This document shows positions 34,866 through 43,941 of a stretch of 64,000 bases of DNA, one piece after another. The DNA lies in NCBI RefSeq assembly GCF_900113185.1, contig NZ_FOZD01000001.1, forward strand, positions 124,001 through 188,000. The letters run 5' to 3'. The position numbers and the translations under genes are program-made. The stretch is from Agromyces sp. CF514. Lineage in GTDB: Bacteria; Actinomycetota; Actinomycetes; Actinomycetales; Microbacteriaceae. Under the pieces are notes generated by a model. It did no database searches and was not told the DNA's origin. It worked only from the letters and a program-made list of their open reading frames with translations. Within the stretch, counting starts at the first letter, position 1, and every line of letters begins with the position of its first letter.

Positions 34866-35936
34866 TCATCCTTGCAGCGTCGCCGGGAGCGCGGAAGGCT
34901 CCACGCCCCACGACTCGACGATCAGCCGGGTGTTGTGGATCTGCGAGCCGACGTACGTCGCCCCCTCGGTGCCCTCGGCGCCGAGCGAGTCGCCGTAGAG
35001 CGCATCGGGGCCCGAGTAGACGGTCACTCCCGCCTCGCGGGCGATCGCCTCGGCCGCCTTCGGCGACAACGACGCCTCTGAGAAGACCGCCTTCGTTCCC
35101 GTCGCGGTGATCGCGGCGACGAGGTCGTCGATCTCGGCCGCGCTCGGCTCGGCATTGTCGTCGAAGCTCGGGATGACGCTGCCGACGAAGTCGATGTCGT
35201 AGGCGTCGACGTAGTAGGTGAAGGCGTCGTGGTTCGTGACGAGCAGGCGCTGCCCCTCCGGCACCTGGCCGACGCTCTCCTCGATCCAGTCGTCGAGGTC
35301 GTCGAGCTGGGCCAGGTACGCCGACTCCGCGGCGCCGAGCGATGCGGTGTCGACACCCGCGAGTCCGGCGAGGCCGTCGGCGATGTTCTCGACCATGTGC
35401 TCCGCGAGCTCGGGGTCGGTCCAGATATGGGGGTTACCGGCGCCGTGGTCGTGGTCGTGGTCGTCGTCCGCGGCTTCGGACGCCGTGTCGTCGTGGTCCG
35501 TGTCGTCGGCGTCGTGATCGTGGTCGTGGTCGTCGGTCGCGAAGAGCTCGATGCCCGTGCTCGAGTCGATGAGCACGCCGTCGAAGCCCGCCGCCTGCAA
35601 TGCGTCGTCGAGCCACGATTCGAGGCCCGCGCCGTTCATGACGACCGCGTCCGCGTCGGCGAGGGCGAGCAACTGCGCTGCCGACGGATCGAAGCTGTGC
35701 GCACTCTGCCCGGGGGAGAGGAGCTGGGTCACGTCGGCCTGCTCGCCGACGAGCTCGTGCACGAAGTCGCCGACCTGTGTCGTGGTCGCCACGATCCGCA
35801 ACCCCGCGGTACCGCCGGATGCGGCGGAGGTCGCCGGGGTCGCGCACCCGGCCAGCAGCAGCGTTCCGGCGCCGACCGTCGCGAAGGCGGCGAGGACGGG
35901 AAGTGTGCGCGAGGAACGATGGCGGGAGTGCGTCAT
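34866..35936 (-). CDS. znuA: Zinc-binding lipoprotein of the ZnuA family
   Basis: A 356-residue cluster A-I metal-binding lipoprotein. The signal peptide ends at LLLAGC (Cys31). Metal-ligand regions are SPGQSAHSFDPSA (His80) and GNPHIWTDPE (His170), with VTNHDAFTYYVDAYD further on. A His/Asp-rich loop at about 137-164 (DHDHDHDADDTDHDD and further) is the hallmark of zinc rather than manganese transporters. ATG 35936 lies 7 nt after a plausible -10, so the mRNA is probably leaderless. It is the first gene of znuA-znuC-znuB-permease-zur. Confidence 0.95.
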   Translation of the reverse strand: MTHSRHRSSRTLPVLAAFATVGAGTLLLAGCATPATSAASGGTAGLRIVATTTQVGDFVHELVGEQADVTQLLSPGQSAHSFDPSAAQLLALADADAVVMNGAGLESWLDDALQAAGFDGVLIDSSTGIELFATDDHDHDHDADDTDHDDTASEAADDDHDHDHGAGNPHIWTDPELAEHMVENIADGLAGLAGVDTASLGAAESAYLAQLDDLDDWIEESVGQVPEGQRLLVTNHDAFTYYVDAYDIDFVGSVIPSFDDNAEPSAAEIDDLVAAITATGTKAVFSEASLSPKAAEAIAREAGVTVYSGPDALYGDSLGAEGTEGATYVGSQIHNTRLIVESWGVEPSALPATLQG

Positions 35937-35943
35937 GCGTTCG

Positions 35944-35972
35944 AACCTACGCTTATTGATAATGATTGTCAA
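35944..35972 (-). promoter_or_regulatory. Zur-controlled, apparently leaderless znuA promoter
   Basis: On the minus strand TTGACA (35967-35972) is followed after 17 nt by TAGGTT (35944-35949), then 7 nt to the ATG, so transcription would start at or near the initiation codon. TTGATAATGATTGTCAA (35956-35972) is an 8-1-8 dyad with one mismatch, the 7-1-7 Fur/Zur box type, overlapping the -35 and spacer. Zur binding would occlude polymerase. Confidence 0.75.
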
Positions 35973-36045
35973 AACCATCACGAACGTTGCGCGTTCGTGA
36001 AATGTGCGCGTGCGGCGCTCGCGGTTGTCGGTCGCCCGTGCGAGC

Positions 36046-36549
36046 ATGAAGCACGTGGATACGACGACCCCCGCACTCACGTTGCATCCGTTCACCGTCG
36101 AAGACGCCGAACGGCTCCTCTCCGGCGAGGTCGACCCGCGCGACGGCTGGGAGGGCGGCTATTCGTTCACCGAAGAGCCCGAGCTCCTGCGCGAGTTCGT
36201 CGATGCCGTCCGGGCATCCGGCGACCCGGCGCCGTTCGGCCCCTACCTCGTGCACCTGGCCGACGGCGACGTCGCAGGCGCCGCCGTGGGCGGGGTGAAC
36301 CTGTTCGGGCCGCTGTCCGACGACGGGATCATCGAGTTCGCCTTCGCCCTCGTTCCGGCGGCGCGAGGCCGCGGCCTCGCGGCGCAGGTCGTGCGCGAGG
36401 CGCTCGCACTGGCCCGCGCCAACGGGGCGCGCACCGTGCGTGCCGATGCCGAGATCTCGAACCTGCCCGCCCGTCGGGTGCTCGAGCAGGCCGGCATGGC
36501 CGAGCACGCGCGCACCGACGACTCGATCACCTACGCGATCCGCTTCTAG
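36046..36549 (+). CDS. GNAT-family N-acetyltransferase
   Basis: A 167-residue acyl-CoA N-acyltransferase of the RimJ/RimL-like GNAT type. It has LTLHPFTVEDAERLLSGEV, the central strand IIEFAFALVPAARGRGLAAQVVREALALARANG (acetyl-CoA pyrophosphate loop RGRGLA) and C-terminal ISNLPARRVLEQAGMAEH. The substrate is unknown. ATG 36046 is chosen; an upstream GTG at 36004 would add 14 basic residues unlike the family. It is divergent from the znu operon. Confidence 0.85.
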   Translation: MKHVDTTTPALTLHPFTVEDAERLLSGEVDPRDGWEGGYSFTEEPELLREFVDAVRASGDPAPFGPYLVHLADGDVAGAAVGGVNLFGPLSDDGIIEFAFALVPAARGRGLAAQVVREALALARANGARTVRADAEISNLPARRVLEQAGMAEHARTDDSITYAIRF

Positions 36550-36558
36550 GCCGCCGCA

Positions 36559-36577
36559 GAGACGAGCGAATCGTCTC
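36559..36577 (+). terminator. Hairpin after GNAT gene
   Basis: GAGACGA-GCGAA-TCGTCTC, a perfect 7-bp stem with 5-nt loop, starts 10 nt after the acetyltransferase stop and precedes the converging bkdC gene. Confidence 0.5.
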
Positions 36578-36639
36578 CAGCCCCGCGGAGCACCAGGCTC
36601 GCTTAGCACCGGACCCGCGGAACGCCCGGGGCGCCTCGA

Positions 36640-38094
36640 CTACTCGAGCAGCAGCGCCGGCTCCTCGATGATCGACGCCACGTCTGCGACGAACCGCGAC
36701 ACCACGTCGCCGTCGACGACCCGGTGGTCGAACGATCCGCCGATCGTCGTGACGAAGCGCGGGCGCACCTCGCCGTCGACGACCCACGGCTTCTGCTTGA
36801 TCGTGCCGAGGGCGACGATGCCGACCTCGCCTGGGTTCAGGATCGGGGTGCCGGTGTCCATGCCGAAGACGCCGATGTTCGTGATCGTGATCGTGCCGCC
36901 CTGCATCTCGGCCGGCTGCGTCTTGCCCTCGCGGGCGGTGAGCGTCAGCTTCTCGAGCGCGGTCGCCAGCTCGACCATCGACATGTCCTGCGCGTTCTTC
37001 ACGTTCGGCACGATCAGTCCGCGCGGGGTCGCCGCGGCGATGCCGAGGTTCACGTAGTGCTTCACGATGATCTCGTCGTCGGTCCACTGCGCGTTCACGG
37101 TCGGGTTGCGGCGCACGGCCCAGAGCATGGCCTTGGCCATGATCAGCAGCGGCGAGATCCGGATGCCGGCGTAGTCGGGCGAGGCCTTCAGCCGCTTCAG
37201 GTACTCCATGGTGCGCGAGGCGTCGACATCGACGAACACCGACACATGCGGTGCGGAGTATGCACTCTGCACCATGGCGCTCGCGATCGCCTTGCGCACG
37301 CCCTTGACCGGGATACGCGTCTCGCGATCCGACGGCACCTCGGGCGTCTGGATGTTGCGGAACACGCTCGCCTGGCTCGCCTCGCGGATCACGTCGTCGC
37401 GGGTGATGTCGCCGATCGGCCCGGTCGGCGCGACGCGCGAGAGGTCGACGCCGAGGTCCTTGGCGAGCTTGCGGATCGGCGGCTTCGCGATCACGGGCAC
37501 GCCGGAGTCGGGGCGCGCGGGCGCGGACGCCGCGCCGTCGGCAGGTGCCGGCGCCGGTGCCGGGGGAGCGGGCGGAGTAGGGGCAAGGTGCTCGTGCGCG
37601 CCACCCGGCGACGGATGCCGCTGGCGTCGGCGCGTGCCGGCGGGGCCCGACGACCCGTGGCCGACCAGTACGGCACCGCCGCCCTCGGACGGGGTGGGCG
37701 CGTGCGAGGCGACCGTGGACGCCGGAGCGGGCGCACCAGGAGCAGCAGCGGGAGCGCCGGCGGCAGCCGGCGGTGCGGCCGGTGCACCGGGAGCCGCCGC
37801 GACGGCGGACTCCGCAGGCGCGGGTGCCGGCGCGGCGGGCGCGCCCGCGGCATCCGCCGTCTGCACCACGAGGATGGGCGTGCCGACGTCGACCGTCGCG
37901 CCTTCGGCGACGAGCAGCTCGGTCACGACGCCCTCGAATGCGCTCGGCAGCTCGACCAGGGACTTCGCGGTCTCGATCTCGACGAAGACCTGGTCGAGCA
38001 CGATCGAATCCCCGGGCGCGACGCGCCACTGGACGATCTCGGCCTCGGTGAGTCCTTCACCGACGTCGGGCAACGGGAACCGGATCTCAGTCAT
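36640..38094 (-). CDS. bkdC: Branched-chain 2-oxoacid dehydrogenase E2 (dihydrolipoamide acyltransferase)
   Basis: A 484-residue E2 core subunit. The lipoyl domain is at 1-77 with lipoylated Lys44 in [11 protein letters not shown] long Ala/Pro-rich swinging linker (about 80-190, one PSEGGG island) leads to the peripheral-subunit-binding domain ([33 protein letters not shown]). The C-terminal acyltransferase domain ends with catalytic [16 protein letters not shown]. It transfers isobutyryl/2-methylbutyryl/isovaleryl groups to CoA, important for branched-chain fatty acids. It is third in the E1alpha-E1beta-E2 operon, 59 nt after E1beta. No E3 gene is present. Confidence 0.94.
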   Translation of the reverse strand: MTEIRFPLPDVGEGLTEAEIVQWRVAPGDSIVLDQVFVEIETAKSLVELPSAFEGVVTELLVAEGATVDVGTPILVVQTADAAGAPAAPAPAPAESAVAAAPGAPAAPPAAAGAPAAAPGAPAPASTVASHAPTPSEGGGAVLVGHGSSGPAGTRRRQRHPSPGGAHEHLAPTPPAPPAPAPAPADGAASAPARPDSGVPVIAKPPIRKLAKDLGVDLSRVAPTGPIGDITRDDVIREASQASVFRNIQTPEVPSDRETRIPVKGVRKAIASAMVQSAYSAPHVSVFVDVDASRTMEYLKRLKASPDYAGIRISPLLIMAKAMLWAVRRNPTVNAQWTDDEIIVKHYVNLGIAAATPRGLIVPNVKNAQDMSMVELATALEKLTLTAREGKTQPAEMQGGTITITNIGVFGMDTGTPILNPGEVGIVALGTIKQKPWVVDGEVRPRFVTTIGGSFDHRVVDGDVVSRFVADVASIIEEPALLLE

Positions 38095-38153
38095 ATGTCC
38101 ACCCTCGCAGTCGATCTATGCCGTCAAGGTCATATTGAATTCGTGTGTCGTCG

Positions 38154-39263
38154 TCAGTACGCGAGCGCGCGGTCGACGGCTTCGAGCACCCGGTCGGGGC
38201 TCGGCAAGTACTCGGTCTCGAGTGCGGCCGGCGGGAACGGCGTGTCGAAGCTCGACACCCGCAGCACGGGCGCCTCGAGCGAATAGAAGGCGCGCTCTGC
38301 GACGGTCGCCGCGATCTCGGAGCCGACGCTGACCGAGCCGTACGCCTCTTGCGCGACGACGAGCCGGCCGGTGCGGTTCACCGACTCGAGCAGCGGCCCG
38401 TAGTCGATGGGGGAGAGCGAGCGCAGGTCGACGACCTCGAGGCTCGTGCCTTCGCCCGCGGCGATGTCGGCGGCCTGCAGCAGGGTCGAGATCATCGCGC
38501 CGTGCCCGACGACCGTGACATCGGTGCCCGAGCGGATGACGCGGCTCGCGTGCAGCGCGACACCTGAGCGATCGAGGTCGACCGGGCCCTTCGGCCAGTA
38601 CCGGCTCTTGGGCTCGAAGAACAGCACCGGGTCGTTCGAGGCGATGGCCTCCTGGATCATCCAGTACGCATCGTGCGGGCTCGACGGGCTGACGACGCGC
38701 AGTCCGGGCGTGTGCGCGAAGTACGCCTCGGGACTCTCCTGGTGGTGCTCGATCGAGCCGATGTGCCCGCCGTACGGCACGCGGATCACGATCGGCATCG
38801 GCATGCGGCCGTCGTGCCTCAGGTTCATGCGCGACAGCTGCGTCGTGATCTGGTCGAACGCCGGGAAGATGAACCCGTCGAACTGGATCTCGAGCACGGG
38901 CCGGTAGCCGCGCATCGCGAGGCCGATGGCCGTGCCGACGATGCCCGACTCGGCGAGCGGGGTGTCGAGCACGCGGTGGTCGCCGAACTCGGCCTGCAGT
39001 CCCTCGGTGACGCGGAACACGCCGCCGAGCGGACCGATGTCCTCGCCCATGAGCAGCACCTTTTCGTCGGCGCGCAGCGCCTCGCGGAGGCCGGCGGTGA
39101 TGGCCTTGGCCATCGACAGGGTCTGCACGCCCTTCACGCCCGGTTCGGCCCGGACTGCGGATGCCCCGGCGTCGTCGCCCGCGGGCGCGGGCACGTTCGA
39201 CTCGGTCGCCGTGGCCGGCTCGATCGCTCCGGCCTGCAGCTGCTCCTCGATGTCGGTGCTCAT
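38154..39263 (-). CDS. bkdB: 2-oxoacid dehydrogenase E1 component, beta subunit
   Basis: A 369-residue transketolase-type beta subunit. Residues 1-45 are a low-complexity extension. The core begins VQTLSMAKAITAGLREALRADEKVLLMGEDIGPLGGVFRVTEGLQAEFG, then LDTPLAESGIVGTAIGLAMRGYRPVLEIQFDGFIFPAFDQI and RVPYGGHIGSIEHHQES. The motif EDIG and Phe/His region are typical of the BCKDH/PDH E1beta ThDP site. ATG 39263 overlaps the E1alpha stop as ATGA. Confidence 0.94.
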   Translation of the reverse strand: MSTDIEEQLQAGAIEPATATESNVPAPAGDDAGASAVRAEPGVKGVQTLSMAKAITAGLREALRADEKVLLMGEDIGPLGGVFRVTEGLQAEFGDHRVLDTPLAESGIVGTAIGLAMRGYRPVLEIQFDGFIFPAFDQITTQLSRMNLRHDGRMPMPIVIRVPYGGHIGSIEHHQESPEAYFAHTPGLRVVSPSSPHDAYWMIQEAIASNDPVLFFEPKSRYWPKGPVDLDRSGVALHASRVIRSGTDVTVVGHGAMISTLLQAADIAAGEGTSLEVVDLRSLSPIDYGPLLESVNRTGRLVVAQEAYGSVSVGSEIAATVAERAFYSLEAPVLRVSSFDTPFPPAALETEYLPSPDRVLEAVDRALAY

Positions 39264-40402
39264 GCCGCGCCTCCTTCGAATCCGGTCTCGTAGGCCTGGA
39301 GCCAGGCCGCCTGCTCGACCATGAGCGGGTGCGCCTCGCTGTACACGTGCTCGAAGATCGTCTCGCGCGTCGGCGCCGTGAGCTCGAGGGCCCGCTTGCG
39401 GACGTCGCTCGCGACATCCGCCGCCTCTTCGTCGACGGAGTCGAAGAACGCCGCCGAGGCGCCGCGGGACTCGAGCCACGCGCGGTAGCGGATGATCGGG
39501 TCGCGTTCGGCCCAGTAGGCGACCTCGTCGTCGGTGCGGTACTTGGTGGGGTCGTCGGCCGTGGTGTGCGCGCCCATGCGGTACGTGAGCGCCTCGATGA
39601 AGCTCGGCCCCTGGCCCGCGCGGGCCTCTTCGAGCGCGACGCGGGTGGCCGCGTAGCTCACGAGCACGTCGTTTCCGTCGATGCGCAGGCTCGGCATGCC
39701 GAAGCCCGCGCCGCGGAGCGAGAGCGGGGTGCGCGACTGCCGGGAGACCGGCACCGAGATCGCCCACTGGTTGTTCTGCACGAAGAAGACCTCGGGCGCC
39801 TGGTAGCTCGCGGCGAACACGAGCGCCTCGCTGGCGTCGCCCTGCGAGGTCGAGCCGTCGCCGTAGTACACCAGCACCGCGGCATCCGTCTCGGGGTCGC
39901 CCGTGCCCGACGCGCCGTCGAACTTGATGCCCATGGCGTAGCCCGTCGCGTGCAGCGTCTGCGAGGCCAGGACGAGCGTGTAGAGGTGGAAGTTGCCGTT
40001 CTCGGCGGGGTTCCACCCGCCGAGGGTCGCCCCACGCAGCAGCCCGAGGATGCGCACCGGGTCGAGCCCGCGGATCATGCCCACGATGTGCTCGCGGTAC
40101 GACGGGAAGATGTGGTCCTGCGGACGCGAGGCTCGCGCGGAACCGACCTGCGCCGCCTCTTGGCCGTGGCTCGGCACCCAGAGGGCGAGCTGGCCCTGGC
40201 GCTGCAGGTTGGCGCCCGTGACGTCGAGGCGACGCGAGATGACCATGTCCCGGTGGAACTGCTCGAGCTCGGCGTCGCCGAGCGCCTCGATCAGCGGAAG
40301 GTAGGCCTCGGCCTCGGGGGAGGGCCGGAGCGCTCCCTCAGGGGTCAGCAGTTGCACCGTCGGCGCGGTGAATTCTCGTTCCTGGGCGACCACGAGTTTC
40401 AC
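39260..40402 (-). CDS. bkdA: 2-oxoacid dehydrogenase E1 component, alpha subunit
   Basis: A 380-residue E1alpha. The thiamine-diphosphate motif is YYGDGSTSQGDASEALVFAASYQAPEVFFVQNNQWAIS (GDG...NN). Other landmarks are SRRLDVTGANLQRQG, WVPSHGQEAAQVGSA and the phosphorylation-loop-like YRMGAHTTADDPTKYR. The start is GTG 40402. It follows a HisC-type aminotransferase by 8 nt, so that gene leads the operon. BCKDH rather than PDH assignment rests on the E2 and E1 sequence style and is moderately sure. Confidence 0.93.
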   Translation of the reverse strand: MKLVVAQEREFTAPTVQLLTPEGALRPSPEAEAYLPLIEALGDAELEQFHRDMVISRRLDVTGANLQRQGQLALWVPSHGQEAAQVGSARASRPQDHIFPSYREHIVGMIRGLDPVRILGLLRGATLGGWNPAENGNFHLYTLVLASQTLHATGYAMGIKFDGASGTGDPETDAAVLVYYGDGSTSQGDASEALVFAASYQAPEVFFVQNNQWAISVPVSRQSRTPLSLRGAGFGMPSLRIDGNDVLVSYAATRVALEEARAGQGPSFIEALTYRMGAHTTADDPTKYRTDDEVAYWAERDPIIRYRAWLESRGASAAFFDSVDEEAADVASDVRKRALELTAPTRETIFEHVYSEAHPLMVEQAAWLQAYETGFEGGAA

Positions 40403-40410
40403 GCTACCCG

Positions 40411-41529
40411 CTACTCGGGGCGCCCTTCTTGTGAACGCGGTACAAGCTCTTCGAGAATCCCGAGGAGGATATCGACAGACTCGTGCTCGCCGATCGACAC
40501 GCGGATGCCCTCGGGCGGGAAGGCGCGCACGACGACTCCTGCATCGAACAGGCGCTCGGCCACGGCGGTCGTGGCGTCGCCCGTCGGCAGCCAGACGAAG
40601 TTGCCCTGGGCGTCCGGAACGGCCCAGCCCTGCGCGAGCAGGCCGGCGTGGAGACGCCCCCGGCGCTCGACCAGCTCGTCGACCCTGGCCAGCAGTTCGG
40701 CCTCGGCCGCAGGCTCGAGCGAGGCGATGCCCGCGGCTCCGGCGGCTGCCGTGACCCCGAGCGGGATCGCCGTCGAACGCGCCGCATCGAGGATCGGCAC
40801 GGGGCCGATCGCGTAGCCGACTCGGAGTCCGGCGAGGCCGTAGGCCTTCGAGAACGTGCGCAGCACGACGAGGTTCGGGTACCGGCCGATGAGCGTGCGG
40901 CCGTCGACGGATGCCTTGTCGCGCACGAACTCGATGTAGGCCTCGTCGAGCAGCACGAGCAGGTCGCCGGGCACGCGTGCCATGAACGCCTCGAACTCGG
41001 CCGCGGTCACCGCGACCCCGGTCGGGTTGTTGGGGGAGCAGACGATGACCACGCGCGTGCGGTCGGTGATCGCGGCCGCCATGGCGTCGAGGTCGTGCCC
41101 GTGGTCGGCTCGGTTCGGGATCTGCACGCTCTTCGCGCCTGCGACGGTCACGAGGCCCGGATAGGCCTCGAACGAACGCCAGGAGTAGAGCACCTCGTCG
41201 CCCGGCGCGGCGGCCGCGAGGATGAACTGCGCGAGCAGCGCGACCGAGCCGTCGCCGATGAGCACCTCGTCGGACGTGACGCCGAATCGCTCGCCGAGCC
41301 GCTCGCGCAGGGCGAGCGCGGTCGCGTCGGGGTACCGGTTGATCTGCGACGCCGTCGCCGCGACCGCCTCGACCACGCCGGGGAGCGGATCGAACGGATT
41401 CTCGTTGCTGGAGAGCTTGTAGCCCTCGGCGGGCGCAGGGCGCCCCTGTCGGTACGGGGGAAGCGCGGCGATCTCAGGGCGGAGGCGGATGCCCGGCGCC
41501 GTCGACTCGGGAATGGTCACGGTTTCCAC
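40411..41529 (-). CDS. hisC: Histidinol-phosphate/aromatic aminotransferase (HisC family)
   Basis: A 372-residue fold-type I PLP aminotransferase. Visible are [58 protein letters not shown] and the PLP-lysine motif [19 protein letters not shown], ending [11 protein letters not shown]. The start is GTG 41529. No other his genes are nearby, so it may be the second HisC-like paralogue, acting on aromatic (phenylalanine-type) substrates. It is adjacent to bkdA by 8 nt and divergent from the holin-like gene with about 45 nt between starts. Confidence 0.9.
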   Translation of the reverse strand: METVTIPESTAPGIRLRPEIAALPPYRQGRPAPAEGYKLSSNENPFDPLPGVVEAVAATASQINRYPDATALALRERLGERFGVTSDEVLIGDGSVALLAQFILAAAAPGDEVLYSWRSFEAYPGLVTVAGAKSVQIPNRADHGHDLDAMAAAITDRTRVVIVCSPNNPTGVAVTAAEFEAFMARVPGDLLVLLDEAYIEFVRDKASVDGRTLIGRYPNLVVLRTFSKAYGLAGLRVGYAIGPVPILDAARSTAIPLGVTAAAGAAGIASLEPAAEAELLARVDELVERRGRLHAGLLAQGWAVPDAQGNFVWLPTGDATTAVAERLFDAGVVVRAFPPEGIRVSIGEHESVDILLGILEELVPRSQEGRPE

Positions 41530-41574
41530 GCTACCTTCTCGCCCATGCCGCGTCGCGTCTGCGAGAGTGGCCTC

Positions 41575-41958
41575 ATGCGCTTCCTCATCAAGGTCCTCGT
41601 CGTCGCATTCGCCCTCTGGCTCACGACCCTGCTCGTCGACGGCGTCAATGTCGTGCCGTACGAGGACACCACGATCGGAACGGTGCTCACGTACCTGCTC
41701 GTCGCGGCGATCTTCGGCCTCGTGAACGCGATCATCGGCACGTTCATCCGGGTGATCGCCTTCCCGCTGTACGTCCTGACCCTCGGACTCATCTCCTTCA
41801 TCGTGAACGGCCTGCTGCTGCTGATCGTCGACTGGCTCAGCGACCTCATGGGCTTCGGCCTCGTGGTCGAGAGCTTCTGGTGGGGCGTGCTCGGGGCCCT
41901 CGTGCTCGGCCTCTTCAGCTGGCTCATCGGCCTCGTGGTGCGGCCGAGCCGGGACTGA
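41575..41958 (+). CDS. Phage-holin-4_2 family small membrane protein
   Basis: A 127-residue protein with four hydrophobic helices: [89 protein letters not shown]. The pattern FGLVNAIIG...P..VLTLGL..FIVN is the family signature. Despite the family name, members are common chromosomal proteins; no other phage gene is near. ATG 41575 is preferred over an in-frame ATG at 41545 because it begins at the family's conserved MRFLIK. Confidence 0.9.
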   Translation: MRFLIKVLVVAFALWLTTLLVDGVNVVPYEDTTIGTVLTYLLVAAIFGLVNAIIGTFIRVIAFPLYVLTLGLISFIVNGLLLLIVDWLSDLMGFGLVVESFWWGVLGALVLGLFSWLIGLVVRPSRD

Positions 41959-42003
41959 CCGCGGCGCCGGCCCCTGATCGGGCTCTCCCCGGATGCCGAC
42001 CTG

Positions 42004-43509
42004 CTACTCCCGTTCGGCTCGCCACTCGGTGCGTTCGCCGACGGTGCCGCCCGTGAACGCGACGATGCGGGCGCGGAACGCGGTGAGCCGCGGATCGTCG
42101 GATTCGTCCATCAGGGCCATCGTGCGGCCGTACTCGACGAGTTGGTGGGCGGGCAGCACGACGGCGCCGTCGTAGCCGGGCTCCACCGCCCGACGCGAGA
42201 CGACCTGCACGCTCGACGCGTGTCCTGAGCCGCCGGTGGCGGGAACGAGGTCGTCCTCGTGCTCGACCGAGATGAACGCTCGCCCGTCGGGGATCTGCGC
42301 CGAGGCCACCGGCCCGCCCAGGTTCATGCCGCCGACCACGTTGAGCTCGGGGTCCGCGGCGAGGCCGGCCGCGATCACGCCGCCGCCCGAGTGCCCGACC
42401 GCGAGGATCGGGTCGTCGGGCTCGGCTCCGGCCGCAACGAGGGCCTCGCGGACGGCGCGTTCGGCCGCGCCCGAATCGGCTCCGACGGGGCGAATGCCGT
42501 CGATCGGCGAGTCGTCGGCGATGCCGTGCACGTTCGAGGTCATGTCGAACGGCTGCGCGCCGGCCACGATGCCGAAGTCGACCGTGCCGCCGATGTAGAC
42601 CATCCAGCGATTCTCGCCGTCGACGGAGTAGCGCTCGACGGCCACCTGGGCGGTTCCGTCACTGCGCGGGATGCGCTCCGCCACGTCTTCGTAGCCGCTC
42701 GGCGGGATCGCGACACCCGGCGTCGGCGGCGGTGCGACGGCCGACTGATGCGACGGGGCGACGCCGACGCGTGCGCCGCTGACGCGTGCGACACCGACCG
42801 GGCCGTCGACGAGGGTCCGCCCGGTCGTCAGCCCCAGCACGCCGGCCGCTCCGAGCAGCAGCGACGCGCTCTCGGGCGCACCGATCATGCGCCCGACGCC
42901 TGCGGCACCCGGCACGTGCATCGCGGCGAGCAGCACGTCGTCGGCATGGTCGGCGGACGTTCGCACGAGTCGCACGAACGCCGGATCGCCGAGGATGCCG
43001 CGATGCTGCTCGAGCCACCGTCGCGTCGAGCCCGTGATCGCGGTCTCGGGCTCCGCACCGAACGCGTGCGCCAGACCGAACACCACGGCGGCCGGCAGCA
43101 CGAGCGGCAGCATCGCGATCAGCGAGCCGGCGAGCGCCTGCGGCCCCACGAACCCGAGCGCGCGGGCCCCGAGCTCGCCGCCGAGGTCCCACAGCGCACT
43201 GACGAGCCGCTCGGTCCAGCCGTACCGTTCGGCGCTCTGCTCCAGCGCGCGCCGCGCCTCGGATACCCGCGCGGCGACCTCGACGAGACGTTCGCCCGCC
43301 GAGCGCACCTCCGCCTCGGGCCAGGGGAGCGACCCGCTCGCCGACGCTTCGTCGGCGAGGTGCAGCGACCTCGTGCGGATCCGGTCGAGGCGCTCGATCC
43401 AGCGCTGCACGACCGCCTCGGCCCGTGCGAGGCGGCTCGCATCGGCGAAGAGCGTGTCGACGGCGACCGACGTCGACCCGGCGCCCCCGATCGTCAGGGT
43501 GTCGCTCAC
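42004..43509 (-). CDS. Alpha/beta hydrolase with N-terminal helical and membrane segment
   Basis: A 501-residue protein starting at GTG 43509, overlapping the preceding small gene as GTGA. Residues 1-110 are helical with an ESX/WXG-like flavour (ASRLARAEAVVQRWIERLDRIRTRSLHLA). A hydrophobic stretch follows (LAGSLIAMLPLVLPAAVVFGLAHAFG). The C-terminal half has an alpha/beta-hydrolase core with nucleophile elbow VGHSGGGVIAAGLA (Ser in GHSGG) and later ISVEHEDDLVPATGGSGH and LPAHQLVEYGRT, supplying candidate Asp and His. There is no signal peptide. The combination suggests a surface-exposed or contact-exported lipase/esterase; export is speculative. Confidence 0.75.
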   Translation of the reverse strand: MSDTLTIGGAGSTSVAVDTLFADASRLARAEAVVQRWIERLDRIRTRSLHLADEASASGSLPWPEAEVRSAGERLVEVAARVSEARRALEQSAERYGWTERLVSALWDLGGELGARALGFVGPQALAGSLIAMLPLVLPAAVVFGLAHAFGAEPETAITGSTRRWLEQHRGILGDPAFVRLVRTSADHADDVLLAAMHVPGAAGVGRMIGAPESASLLLGAAGVLGLTTGRTLVDGPVGVARVSGARVGVAPSHQSAVAPPPTPGVAIPPSGYEDVAERIPRSDGTAQVAVERYSVDGENRWMVYIGGTVDFGIVAGAQPFDMTSNVHGIADDSPIDGIRPVGADSGAAERAVREALVAAGAEPDDPILAVGHSGGGVIAAGLAADPELNVVGGMNLGGPVASAQIPDGRAFISVEHEDDLVPATGGSGHASSVQVVSRRAVEPGYDGAVVLPAHQLVEYGRTMALMDESDDPRLTAFRARIVAFTGGTVGERTEWRAERE

Positions 43510-43850
43510 GAGGCCGGCCGCATGGCGAGTGCCGCGTCGAGGTCGTCGACCCTCGTCTGCAGGGCGTGTGCGCACGACGACAACCCGCCCTCGGCCCTCA
43601 CGAGTTCGGCGGCGATCGAGCCGAGCGTCTCGCGAAGCCCGACGAGCACCTCCGCATACGCGGTGCCCGCGGGCGAGCACCACTCGACAGGCGCCTCGGG
43701 CAGCTCGGTTCGAGCACCGACGGCGAGGTCCTCGGCGAGCTCGCGAACGTCGTCGCGGAGGCTCCGCACGGCGGAGACCTGTTCGGGCGTCGCCGCGGTG
43801 CCGCTCCAGATCGCCAGCATCGCGCGGTCGTAGGCGTCGTTCGTCGTCAT
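43506..43850 (-). CDS. Small helical protein paired with hydrolase (WXG/ESX-like size)
   Basis: A 114-residue mostly helical protein: MTTNDAYDRAMLAIWSGTAA, RSLRDDVRELAEDLAVG, WCSPAGTAYAEVLVGLRETLGSIAAELVRAEGGLSSCAHALQTRVDDLDAAL. The central helix-WCSPAGTAY-helix layout resembles the turn between two helices in WXG100-like proteins (often WxG or W-x-S), a weak resemblance. Two cysteines are present. The stop overlaps the hydrolase start as GTGA, so the two products are probably made together. Function is unknown. Confidence 0.6.
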   Translation of the reverse strand: MTTNDAYDRAMLAIWSGTAATPEQVSAVRSLRDDVRELAEDLAVGARTELPEAPVEWCSPAGTAYAEVLVGLRETLGSIAAELVRAEGGLSSCAHALQTRVDDLDAALAMRPAS

Positions 43851-43941
43851 CGCGCCAGTCTCGCGATGGCGCGCTTCGGGCTGCGGCCCGCGGCATCCGT
43901 CATCCGAACCGGCCTCGTGGGCCACGACTGTGGAGGGGCGG

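Noticed and set aside
41575-41958. Prophage suggested by a phage-holin-family protein
   Set aside because: The family is widespread in chromosomes; no integrase, capsid, tail or lysin genes are nearby, and the gene sits in a metabolic context.
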